DNA of 64,000 bases from Temnothorax longispinosus (lineage: Eukaryota; Arthropoda; Insecta; Hymenoptera; Formicidae). Shown here piece by piece: positions 23,129 through 33,477 of the stretch. The notes beneath the pieces were generated by a model, which did no database searches, was not told where the DNA came from, and saw only the letters and a program-made list of their open reading frames with translations. The stretch lies in NCBI RefSeq assembly GCF_030848805.1, contig NC_092363.1:13982600-14046599 (forward strand), read 5' to 3'. A program made the position numbers and the translations under genes. How positions within the stretch are numbered: position 1 is the first letter of the stretch; each line of letters starts with the position of its first letter.

Positions 23129-23908
23129 TACACAACTTGTGCATTTGGTTGCTACCAGCAGACTGAAGCAGACTGAAATTTTACAGAATCCTAGCGGGTT
23201 TTTGTGGCCTCTTGTCCCCTCCACTATAAATTCTTTTTATGGTGGACGGAGAGAAGGACCTAGGACAATAGCCTTTTTTCCTTGGAAAAGTTTTCTTATA
23301 TGATGTACGAAATATGCACGTGTTGAGTTTGGAAACTAAAATCGATCGGTTTAGATATATAGAATGTGGATTACGCGCGTTGCTCTTCTAATAACATTGA
23401 ATAATATCGATTTTACGTATCATTTCTATCTTCAAATATTCGATTAATTATTTGAATTTTTACAAGTGATTTTGTCCGACGTGAAATATAATTTCATGTT
23501 TAAGAATCGTCACAATTACCACACATTTTATATACAAATATTAAAACCAAAATCGTAATAGCTCATTTAACTCGATTTTTTTGTAGCAATACATGTTTCA
23601 ACGTTGGAACGTTTGAGATGGATCTGGATGTACAGATTGCAACTCCATCAACAAGCAGAGAAGAAAATAACAGGTAATAATAAAAGACCAGTAATTATTT
23701 TCATAAACACTTACCAAAAACAATATATATAATAATTTTTTTCAATGTTTGGAAAATATTTGAATATTGTAATAAAAATAACATTCTTTTAATTATACCT
23801 TTTGCAGTAACTTGCAATTACCTGAACCTGAACGTGTAATGAATAATGATGCTGAAATTGCTGGACCGTAAGTTTTATTTATTTTACTTCAATCTATATA
23901 TCTCTTTA

Positions 23909-24052
23909 GCCCGTATCAGACTACAAATTGGGATTGAGATTGGATTGAAATTTAATCAATCAGAACAGAGAAAACTGATCTCAAGTTTAGTAAACTTTGC
24001 TCTGATAAAATTTCAATCCAATCTCAATCCCAATCCGTAGTCTGATACGGGC
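23909..24052. mobile_element. 144-bp palindromic MITE in P intron
   Basis: GCCCGTATCAGACTAC and (complement) GCCCGTATCAGACTACGG begin arms that pair almost completely. TTTA occurs on both sides (23905-23908 and 24053-24056). No ORF. Confidence 0.7.
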
Positions 24053-26308
24053 TTTACTGTATTAATTTATCATCTGTTTTTGCAATCTGTAAGAAATGTA
24101 AATATTTTGTGTGCGCAGGAGCACATCTGGCACATGTACGAAGACCCAGCAAGCAAATATGTCTTCCGACAATTCTCCTCGAAAGACGAAACTGAGATTG
24201 AAGAATAAGAAGTTGAAAGCGCAAGTTAAAAGTCTGCGAGAAACGATTAGACGGTTACGAAAAGGTTAAGTGCCAAACTCCAAAAAAAAAGCAGCAAATG
24301 CGGAGGATGCGGATCAGTTTGAGACTCTGCGTACATTAGGAAGTAAGTTATTACCTGTAAGGTTTGCGAGATTGTTGTCGGCACAAATTGATGCGCAAGT
24401 AAAACGTATAGTCGTGGTAGAAGGTACAATCCTGAATTTAAAAAATTCGCATTATGTTTATATTTTTCAAGTCCGCGAAACTATAAAGAATTGAAGAAAT
24501 CAATTCCATTACTCTCAATACGTTGTTTACAATCATTGACTCAAACGTGGAATATTGCACCTGGTTTAAATAATAAAATTTTTGATACTTTAGCATTAAA
24601 ATTAAAGTCATTGCCTCTGATGGATAGACATTGTATTTTATGCGCGGATGAGATGAGTTTAAAATCTCATTTATTTTGTAATGTATCGCGAGATGAAATT
24701 ATTGGGTTTGAGGATAATGGAAAGGAAAAATCATCTGTACCTGCAAAAAACGTTTTTGTTATAATGGCACGTAGCATTGCAGGAAATTGGAAACTTTTCT
24801 TATGTTATTGTTTTGTCGAAAGTACATGTCGGAATCATGATTTAAAAAGTATAATATTTGAAACAATAATTAAATTAAGAATCAGTGGTGCAACAGTACA
24901 TGCATTAGTAACAGATATGGGATCTAATTTTATCCATTTATCTCGCGAGCTAGGAATTTCGACAAAAAACTCAACCTTTTTAGTTGAGGAGGAAGAAGTA
25001 CTTAACATTTTTGATACTCCTCATTTATTAAAAGCAACACGCAATAATCTCCTGAAGCATGATTTTCAGTTTAATAATAAAATAGCATCATGGACTCACA
25101 TTGTTCAATTTTATATGAAAGATAGTAAACAATGGATAAAATTGGCACCTAACTTAACGAAATGCCATATTGAACCCAATGGTTTTCAAAGAATAAAAGT
25201 GAAACTTGCTTGCCAAGTATTTAGCAATCGTTGCGCTGCAGGCATGTGTACACAAATGTCTCACGGTTTACTTCCAAGTGAAGCAGTTGGAACCATTGAT
25301 TTATAATAGACCATTTCGATAAATTATTTGATATTTTGAATTCTTTTACTGCAAGTAGCCCTAAAAAATATGGTAAAGTTTTTACCGGAAGCAAAATACA
25401 ACAACAGTTTTTAGAAGAAATGATATGCTTTTTGAAAAGTATTAAAGTCATTGATAAAAAGGGTACTAATGTAAAAGTAAAATACTTTGAATGCTGGCAG
25501 ATAACGATTAAAAGTATAATAAAACTTTGGGAAAAATTAAAATGATTACAATTTTCCATACTTGAAAACACGTAGGATTAATCAAGATTGTCTCGAAAAT
25601 TTTTTTGGTTCGATTAGACAACAAGGTGGTAATTCTTTAAATCCAACACCTATACAATTTTCACGCGCTTTCAAAAAACTGTTCAGTATAACATTTCTGA
25701 AACATCCAGATACGCAAAATTGTGCTCCAGATGGAGATGATATGTCAAGTCTAATTGGGACACCAAATTCTACTTCATCTACCGTATCTGAATCTGTTCC
25801 ATCTTCAACGCGTATAATTTTAGACATCCCAAATCATGATTATTATACAATGGATCTACCAGAAGAAAATGCATTTAAATATGTATGTGGGTACCTAACA
25901 AGAAAATGTTTAGAAATTCATTCATGTGATACATGTATAGACTATGTAAATAAAAGCAAGGCTACTTTTGATGATACAACGTTATATTCTTCATTTCGAG
26001 CTTATGAAAACAATGAAACAAACATGTTCGGGAACTTGATTGTAGCAAGCGATGATTTCTGTTTATATATACATAAGTTGGAAGAAATATTTGTGACAAA
26101 TTTTGAAAAAAGTTGTTTTCAGAAAAATATTGGCAGTTACTTATTTCAGCTTGTGCAAAATATAATTTTTGAACCGCCGTGTCCGCGCATTTTCCTAAAA
26201 TATTTCTTATCAAATTATTTTTGCGTATGCGTATTTATTATACATTATCAGAACATAACAAATCATGTAACAAGAAAGAAAGTAAGAGGAAAAATAGAAA
26301 ACTTATAA

Positions 26309-27213
26309 ATATTCTACATTTATAAAAAAAAACTTTTTTCATCTTCATTTTTTATATTTGTATCTAGCCTTGTTTTTATAAGTATTTATGTAATTATATA
26401 TTCTTAATTTTATATTCATTATTACTATTATTATATTATTTTTGCTTTTTGTCTGTCTCTCTTTTCGATTTGTATCGAGGTGGATCGAGTAGCTGAGATA
26501 CGAATAGATGAGAGAGGTTGGTGAAAAGAAGCTGAAGAAGTTTGTGTATTATTATTAGTATTACAATGCGCGAATTATATATATTTAGTTTTTAATATTA
26601 ATAAGCCATGCAATTTCTTTTGTGCAATAGCTTAGCATTGTCAGTAAAGTTTTCAATAATATGTATTCATTATTTGTAAAAATTTATCAAGTATTTATAA
26701 AATGTAAAAATTTTATTAATATATATTGACCACATATTATCGTATCATTAAAAAATTGTGTTTATTACTACAAAATGTATAATATATTTAATATATAATA
26801 TATTGTAAAATGTGACATATTTTATAAAAATAAATAAATGTATACATTTAATCTAAAAAGTGTTGAATTAATTTAAAATGTTTACATAATTTCTTTGTGT
26901 GTATACTATGTGTGTATACTTTTATGTGAGAAAATTAATCTATATATATTATATGTGTGTTATATACTTGATTTACATTTATATTCCTGACTTGAATTTT
27001 ATATAATATATATTTATATATAACATACTATTATTATTAGTATAATATTTCATATATTAGTATTTATATTTCATTATTTTGCATCATTAACAATTCATCT
27101 ATTATTTATGTAATATTTTTTAATATTTTAATTTCTTTTATTTTTTACGCGCGCATTGTTAACATTGTACATCGTTAACAATAATTCTGCATAATTTTTA
27201 TTGAAACTAACCC
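26309..27213. other. P copy 1, AT-rich 3' region
   Basis: Non-coding 3' part of the element. It includes GAGGTGGATCGAGTAGCTGA near 26478, which recurs twice in the 3' region of copy 2 (63260 and 63360), so it is a conserved feature of this family. Confidence 0.55.
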
Positions 27214-27329
27214 AGCAAACACAGAATACACCTTTGATAGCAAATTATTGTCGCCAAGATGGCATCAAATTCCGAATTTGATGCCATCTTGGCGACAATT
27301 TGCTATCAAAGGTGTATTCTGTGTTTGCT
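27214..27329. repeat. Near-perfect 56-bp-arm palindrome
   Basis: AGCAAACACAGAATACACC begins the left arm. The right arm is its complement apart from a 3-base insertion. It lies about 200 bp inside the right end of P copy 1 and may be a micro-MITE or a structural element. Confidence 0.75.
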
Positions 27330-27525
27330 AGGAACAGACATAGTTGTATCTCGCGCCAACTGCGTTAAACTAACCTCAATATGGGCTAACGAGTACGAAA
27401 GAAAGAGATGACGAAGAGAGAAGTGAGACAGAATACTGCTTTATTTCGCGCATGCGCACTCCATTTTGGCCAACACCAACATCAAAGGTGCCGACCGAGA
27501 GTTGCGCGCTACTGTATATACTGTG

Positions 27526-30350
27526 GTACGGGCCCAGCGCTCATAGGCCGACAATGGCTTGCAGCATTCGGATGCTGGCCATTGCACCTCCGTGCGAATA
27601 ATGTACAATCTATAAATAAAATAGAACCAAATAATTTAGCTGATTATTTTTCGAAAAAATACGCGGAATTGTTTAGTGATACTCTACAAAAGCAAGTCAA
27701 AAATCCATTTGAAAAAGGATGCTAAGCCTATAGCACTGAAATGTCGACACGTTCCACACGCGTTAAAACCGCTGATTAAAAAAGAAATTGATAGATTAGT
27801 CTCACTGGGTCACGTAGAGCCAGTCAAAGTCAGCGAATGGGCTACCCCGATAGTACCCGTATTTAAGAGTAACGGTAATGTACGAATTTGCGGAGATTTT
27901 AAAATAACGGTCAACCCGCACATTATCATGAATAAACATCCGCTGCATACAATCGACGATATTTTTCATGTCCTGCAAGGTGGTATGTCGTTCACAGAGT
28001 TGGACTTGCAGCATGCGTATATGCAATTTGAGGTAGACGAAAGTTGCCGCGATCCGCTAATGATTATATTACTCATAAAGGGTCATTTCGATATACGAAA
28101 ATTCCAGAAGGCATTGCGCCGGCACCGGCCGACGTACAAAAAAAATGGATGAATGTCTAGCGGGAATCGATTGTACATGTGATTTTTGGATAATATTTAT
28201 GTAACGGGTCGCACCAAAAAAAAAAACATGTGCAAAATTTCGAATCGGTATGTGCACGTTTGCAAGAGTGCGATCTGAGAGTAAACAAAGAAAAGTGTAA
28301 ATTTATGCAAGAGAGACTCAAAGTCCTCGGATATGTCATTGATAAAACTGGACTACACAAGTCAAAATCAAAAGTCGACGCGATGATAAATGCGCCACAG
28401 CCGACGAACGCGAAAGAATTAGTTTTGTTCCTAAGATTGATAAATTTCTGATAAATGCGAGATTTTTGGAAAATCGATCAGAAAAACTAAAACCACTTTA
28501 CGACCTAGCAAACCAGCAGGAATTCGCGTGGAATGCCAAGTGCGAAGACGCACTTTCAATTGGGTGAAAAATGAACTGATATCGCCGAGAGTATTAGCGT
28601 ATTACGATCCGAACAAACAGATTGTGCTAGCGTGCTATGCGTCGCAGTACGGATTATCCGCGATACTATCACATAAATATAAAGACGGTACAGAAAGGCC
28701 GATAGCGTATGCTTCACATACGATACTCTAAAACGAGTTGAGTAGAACGATTCTGGACAAAGAAGCGATGGTTATAGTATTCGGGTTCAAACGTTTTCGA
28801 GATTTCGTATTTGGCAAAGAAATAATTTTGCAAACAGACAATCAGACTTGTAAATTAATTTTGGAGCCGCAAAAGAAAATTCCGCAGACAGCCGACAACA
28901 GATTTCAACGTTGGGCATACTACTTATCGGGGCATACTACTTATCGGGGTTTCGATACCAAGTCGAACATGTTGGCTCGGCAGCGAACGCGAATTGCGAC
29001 GCTTTGTCGCGACTCCCAATAAAAGACGACGTTGATTTATCCGATCTCGAAACTGAATTTTCAAACTTTTTTAACAAAGGTATTAAAATGTTTGCATGCG
29101 AAAGCTTGCGAGACAAAACAACGAGTAAAGTAATAAAATATACGCAAAGCGAATGGCCAAGTTTAAACAAACTCTCGGATGAGTTGAAGCCGTATCACAG
29201 AAAAAGACTTGAGTTATCGGTGGATAAAAATTGTTTGTTTTGGGACCTACGAGCCGTTATACCAAATAATATGCGACCGTTAATTTTGCGAGAATTACAC
29301 GCATCGCATCGCTAGGCATTGTAAAAATCAGAATGTTTGCACGCTCCTACGTGTCTGGTGACCAGAAATCGACCGCGACATTGAATTTACAGTAAACAGC
29401 TGTAACGTTTGCATAGAAAAGAAAAATCCACCAAAAACTCGGCCAACTACATGGCCATGGCCAGATTGCGCATGGAGCCGTATACATTGTGATTTCTTAG
29501 GACCTCTATACGGAAATCTGTATCTTGTAGTCATAGATGCTCACTCAAAGTGGGTAAAAGTTGATAATTTTAAAAATAATACCAAGGCGTACAGACTGAT
29601 GGAAGAATTTAGAACCTATTCGCGAGATATGGATTACCTCTACACGTGGTAAGCGACGGCGGACCGCAGTTCCGCAGCAACGAATTTCTAGATTTTTTTA
29701 AAACAAAACGGTGTCAATCATGGTTTCACGCCACCGTATCATTCCGCGACGAACGGGGCAGCCGAGAACTTTGGCATCTTCAAAGACTAGGTGATTAAAA
29801 TCGTAAAAGGAGGAGAGTCGGTCGATACGGCTATAAACAAATTCTTATTCAAAGTATAGAACACTGCACGACGGGAAAAAGCTCTTATCAATTAATGTTC
29901 AAAAGCGACATGCGTACACGGTTCGACATGCTTAACGTGTTTGCAAAAGTACAGAAAAGCCAGCGTGCGCAGATAGTTGCGCGCGCGCGCGAGCGGCGGA
30001 ACGCGTCAACTAGATGTAAGAGAGGGCGATGAGGTGTATGTAAACGATTATAGAGCGCATTCGGAGAAAAGATGTATAAGGTGAAATTGTGAGGCAGACT
30101 TTGCCGTCTACCTTTGTTGTGCGCGACGCCAGTAACGAAACGCATAAGCGCTAAGCGTCATAAAAGTCAGGCCGCAGGGTGAAGTGATCCGCGCATTTTC
30201 TTGGGCCCAACGAACCTACGGCTTCAACCCGAGTTTAGAACACCGCGGACATACAAGAAGAAGAAGAAGAAGAAGAAGCCATAAAAGTCAGATAGCTGAA
30301 GGCGCAAACACCGGTAAAAAGTTACGTCGTTCTCCGCGGTGGAATCTAAA
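27526..30350 (+). pseudogene. Gypsy RT, RNase H and integrase remnant
   Basis: After GPALIGRQWL come RT blocks KPIALKCRHVPHALKP, EWATPIVPVFKSNG, ICGDFKITVNP and FTELDLQHAYMQFEVDE. The active-site box reads LDNIYVTG (normally DD). RNase H follows (LACYASQYGLSAIL, QTDNQT); the first acidic residue of DAS is Tyr here. Integrase shows CNVCIEKK, RIHCDFLGPLYGN and SDGGPQFRSNEF. At least six frameshifts or stops separate these pieces, and two catalytic residues appear changed. The enzymes would reverse-transcribe and integrate an intact element; this copy is dead. Confidence 0.8.
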
Positions 30351-30352
30351 CT

Positions 30353-30370
30353 AAAAAAGGGCGGAAGAAT
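30353..30370 (+). other. Gypsy polypurine tract
   Basis: AAAAAAGGGCGGAAGAAT directly precedes the 3' LTR, the position of the plus-strand primer. Confidence 0.5.
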
Positions 30371-30618
30371 TGTGGTGTCTGCGAATATGGATGTGCGCGC
30401 GCACACCATAGGCGTGTATATGAGTGCAAAGGTGTGAGTGCGCCGACGGGCCCAATCTAGTGAGCGTCGATAGAGCGCGGGCAATTACGCTACGGGTGGC
30501 TCGTGAACGAGCATCTCCACATGCGATCGGCGGCTTTCGGCCTGATATTGTAAATCTGTGTTGTAAAGTATTGTCCCAGGTGAATACCGGTGTGCTTACT
30601 CACTTTTCAAACACCACA
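30371..30618 (+). repeat. Gypsy 3' LTR with internal deletion (248 bp)
   Basis: Starts TGTGGTGTCTGCGAAT and ends ACACCACA as in the 5' LTR, but jumps from CTGTGTT to GTAAAGTATTGTCCCAGG, missing about 870 bp. The 5' LTR has GTGTT at both sides of the missing block (about 14143 and 15018), which fits deletion at a short direct repeat. Confidence 0.75.
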
Positions 30619-31079
30619 TAAACAATATTATCAACAAAAAATGCAATTCTTTTTATTTTTTCTCAAATATCTTGAAAATTAAGTAAGATAAGGTAACTAG
30701 CTATACATATTTTTTTTGTAGAGCATATAATTATCTACAATAATGATTTGAACAATATTTATCGTAAAGTCAGTCGTTTAGCTTGCACGCACCGTCAAAC
30801 TCTGAGACTTGGATCCCAAAACCTTCAATTTCGTTAATTTTTTAATGTTGCGACAGTAATTTTTGCCCGTCATTTAAAATGGAATTAAAAATTCCTAAAA
30901 AAATTACACATTATCTGAAAACTACAAGGAATACTTTTCATAGTGCAACCAATTTTTTAGACTTTTTTTTCTTTAGTTTGTAGCTATGTAAGCAAAAAAT
31001 TTTGACTTTTTGGAATAGTCTTAGTTTTTCGCTGATTTCAGGCTTTATATTTGATACGAATTTCGGAATTTTATTATAG

Positions 31080-31365
31080 TGTTACGCCCGTGTTGTACGA
31101 CCATGCCGTGCGCTCATGCGCCCCGTAGCAAAATAGTCGCGAATCGTTCTTAGCGACGGCTGTTTACTAATTACGACTGTCAGATTTGGCTTTGGAATTC
31201 CGTCTCGTTAGGACGTGTTTGCCCGAGCTTCCTCTGTATCGAGCTTACGAATAAACGAGTTTTTTTTTTCCAAAACTGTGACGATTTCCTTTGAGTGAGT
31301 GCCGGAATACGCGTCGCGCGTGAGTGAGTGCGAGAGAGTGTTGTGGACGCGCGACGAGCGTAACA
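31080..31365. repeat. Solo LTR in the fold-back left arm
   Basis: Starts TGTTACGC and ends GCGTAACA, perfect inverted 8-bp ends, 286 bp, with AATAAA inside. It interrupts the pairing of the fold-back arms between GAATTTTATTATAG and ATATGCATC. Flanking TATAG/ATATG is only a rough duplication. The family is not determined; BEL/Pao is possible. Confidence 0.6.
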
Positions 31366-32042
31366 ATATGCATCTAGCTTGTTGCGGACGAAATTTGCAA
31401 CAAAAAAGGACCCTTGTATTTTTTTCGTACGACAAACGCTGATTTATTTATTGACGCGCAAAGTTGGCCAATATTGCTCACAATATTGCACGAAAAAAAT
31501 ACAAGAGTCTTTTTTTTATTGCAAATTTTGTCCGCAACAAGGTGCATATGATAAAATTCATCTCAAATGAATTTTAAGGCCTGAAAACAGCTTACATATA
31601 TGTAGCTACAAACTAGAGAAAAATAGTCCAAAAAATCGGTTGCACCATGAAAAGTATTCTTTGCAGTTCTCAGAATATGTGTGATTTTTGGGGGATTTTT
31701 AATTTTATTTTAAATGACGGAAAAAAATAATGGACGCAAAATAAAAAAAACGACAAAATTGAGAGTTTTCGGGATCCGAGTCTCGGAGTTTGACGGCGCG
31801 TGCAAGCAAACTGACGCCGACGACTGACTTGCCGATAAATGTTGTTCAAATCATTATTGTAGATAATTTTACGCTCTACAAAAAAGGTACGTATAGTTGT
31901 TTACTTTATCTTGCTTAATTTTCGAGATGATTAAGAAAAAAAAATAAAAAATTGCGTTTTTTATTGATAATATTGTTGATTTCTTTTTATGCCCCGTTAA
32001 TTTTGCAAAGCAAAATAAATCCTACTTGTAGTACCTCAAATC

Positions 32043-33390
32043 GATCCTTGTTTGGCGAGCGGAGCGGGCGGTTGGCCCGGAGTTGAGAGGGCGAGTTACG
32101 AGGTGTTTTTCGGCAGAAAAAAGGTCGGGGGGATGGAGTAGTGTGGTGGAGGTGGTACGGAGGAGGACGAGAAAGTGGAGGAGGCTCCGAGGAAGGTGCG
32201 GCTGGAGAATGGAGACTGAAAACGTCAAAGCAAGATTTGGAGGTTAGGATGCGTGGAGAAGGTAGGTGAGGAAGGGTCAGGGACGTGAGAGGTGAGAGAG
32301 CGGCGGAAGGCGCGCGGCTGAAGCAGATGTGGATGGTGAGACCGAGACGGCGCTGGGTGTCGGACGCCGAACGGGTTGGCACCAATGCGGGACGTCGAGG
32401 CTGGTATCGGCGGAGCGCGCATGACTACGCATGGAAAGGAGGAAAGCTGAAGAGGAGGTGCAAGGGGGGTGGAGTAAGGGAGAAACGGTGGAGGAAAGGG
32501 GAGAAAAGTGCAACTCGAACCGGAAGGAAAAAAGTAGCTGATGAGTGACTGCAGGCCGGGGGCGAGAGAAAAAGGCTGCTGATGACGCGGGGAGGAGCAG
32601 GAGAGAGGGGACGGAGGAGAGATGAGGGAGGAAAAAAGGACGGGGTTTAGCGGTGGAAGAACGACGGACGGGGGGTGATTGAGGGGAAAAAGACCGGGGT
32701 TAAGAGTCAGAGATTGAGGAATTGATAAGGGTGGACAGAGCGGGGGAAGATGAGAAGGAGACCGGGGAGTAGATGAAAGAGTTTTATGCAGCGGGAGCTG
32801 GGGTCCGAGGTAGCGATGGCAGCGAAGAATGACAGGACAGTATGGGGGGAGGACCGAGACGGTGCCGGGTGCCAGATGCCGTAGGGGGTGGCACTGCGGC
32901 GGGACGTTGAAGCGACGGATAAAGAGGAGAAGGGTAAATTGCGGAGAAAGCTGCGTGTTGAAACGAGTAGGAGAGTACAGGGGAGGGAGAAGGGAGGGGC
33001 GGGAACCGAGAAGGAGATAAAATGAGAAAAAAGTGAGGGGGACAGGGAGGAGGTAACCCCTAGGTTAATAGAGGCAGGAGTGATGAGGAGGCGGGGAGCG
33101 GAGGAGCTGGAGGGTAAAATTTGTGTTAAATTTGTTAGAGGGCGAGGAGGGGAGGGAGGAAAAGAGTGTAAAGGGCCGTAGGGTCAGGTCGCATTAGGAA
33201 GGGGTATATTTTTTGTAAAGGGTTGGGTACGTTCCTGAAAAACGCCAAATGTAATTTAAGTGTATAAGAGAGAAAGAGTTGCGTTGTAAAAGGTTTGGGA
33301 TCGTTCCTTAAAAAAAAAAAAAAAAAACACCTTTCAAACCCCCCTGCGGGGAAAAGAAATAAAGTTTATCCATCCATCTATTTATATCTT
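32043..33390 (+). mobile_element. GC-rich LINE-like insert with 12-bp flanking repeat
   Basis: GTACCTCAAATC occurs at 32031-32042 and 33391-33402, and the fold-back arm continues across it. The insert is purine-rich and ends AAATAAAGTTTATCCATCCATC, like the 3' end of a non-LTR retrotransposon with a short-repeat tail. I found no RT or endonuclease motif, so it is a 5'-truncated or non-coding copy. ORFs over it are compositional. Confidence 0.5.
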
Positions 33391-33477
33391 GTACCTCAAA
33401 TCAAGGCGATTCATGGTAGTTGCAATCTGGGAAGATTAATTGGAAGGTTTAACCCCCTAAATTTGTCTAATATGACT

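Larger units (their letters stand above)
17829..23281. mobile_element. Long-arm MITE in P intron, split by Copia
   Basis: Arm 17829-17974 (GGAAAAAAGGCT.., AGTCTGCTTCAGTCTGCTGG) is the inverse of 23138-23281 over about 145 bp at high identity. The Copia and its TACAC duplication lie in the unpaired middle. Without Copia the element is roughly 0.6 kb. No ORF. Confidence 0.75.
17063..26308 (+). pseudogene. P-type THAP transposase gene, copy 1, broken
   Basis: Exon 1 (17063-17181) encodes CAVTGC, the first THAP zinc cysteines. Exon 2 (17262-17447) has CRLCHVHF and LHPDAVPT. Small exons follow at 17566-17631, 17715-17795, 23587-23673, 23808-23867 and from 24119, with GT/AG borders matching copy 2. 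A basic coiled coil (RKTKLRLKNKKLKAQ) precedes the RNase H-like core: CADEMSLKSHLF, VTDMGSNFIHLS, then QDCLENFFGSIRQQGG, the acidic motif seen in THAP9/P transposases. Defects include a TGA just before the first zinc Cys, TAA at 24267-24269, frame loss at 24420-24490 and around 25300. It would bind element ends and catalyse excision; this copy cannot. Confidence 0.8.
16671..27525 (+). mobile_element. P-type (THAP) DNA transposon, copy 1, in Gypsy pol
   Basis: Inverted ends CACAGTATATACAGTAGCGC (16671) and the complement ending at 27525, followed inward by TTGGCCAAAAYGG and GCGCATGCGCGAAATAAAGC on both sides. GGTACGGGC is repeated directly at both junctions; P elements normally duplicate 8 bp. 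Removing the insert restores the Gypsy reading LGTGPALIGRQW. Without the nested MITE and Copia the element is about 5.4 kb. It shares ends, exon layout and protein with the copy at 58164. Confidence 0.85.
13957..30618 (+). mobile_element. Gypsy-type LTR retrotransposon, decayed and interrupted
   Basis: Bounded by LTRs with TGTGGTGT..ACACCACA ends, a tRNA-Ser-type primer site, gag with zinc knuckles, protease, RT, RNase H and integrase in Ty3/Gypsy order. The span is 16.7 kb because a P element of 10.9 kb lies in the protease-RT linker; its own length is about 5.8 kb. Flanking bases ATAAC and TAAAC give no clean target duplication. Numerous frameshifts and stops show it is inactive. It lies inside the left arm of the fold-back element. 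Confidence 0.8.
13822..33477. mobile_element. Fold-back element with arms of roughly 0.6 kb, split by later insertions
   Basis: Outer ends AGTCATATTAGACA (13822) and TGTCTAATATGACT (to 33477) are inverse. Proceeding inward, 13845-13956 matches the complement of 33403-33460 and then 31985-32042. 30619-31079 plus 31366-31435 matches the complement of 31485-31980. Examples are TTGCTTTGCAAAATTAACGG at 13918 and AACAATATTATCAA at 30622, with complements near 32000 and 31970. A loop of about 50 bp is at 31436-31485. Removing the Gypsy, solo LTR and LINE-like inserts leaves about 1.35 kb with no ORF. Confidence 0.7.

Noticed and set aside
32285..32548. Arg/Gly-rich ORFs in the purine-rich insert
   Set aside because: Compositional; no ATG context or domain, and opposite-strand ORFs are equally long.
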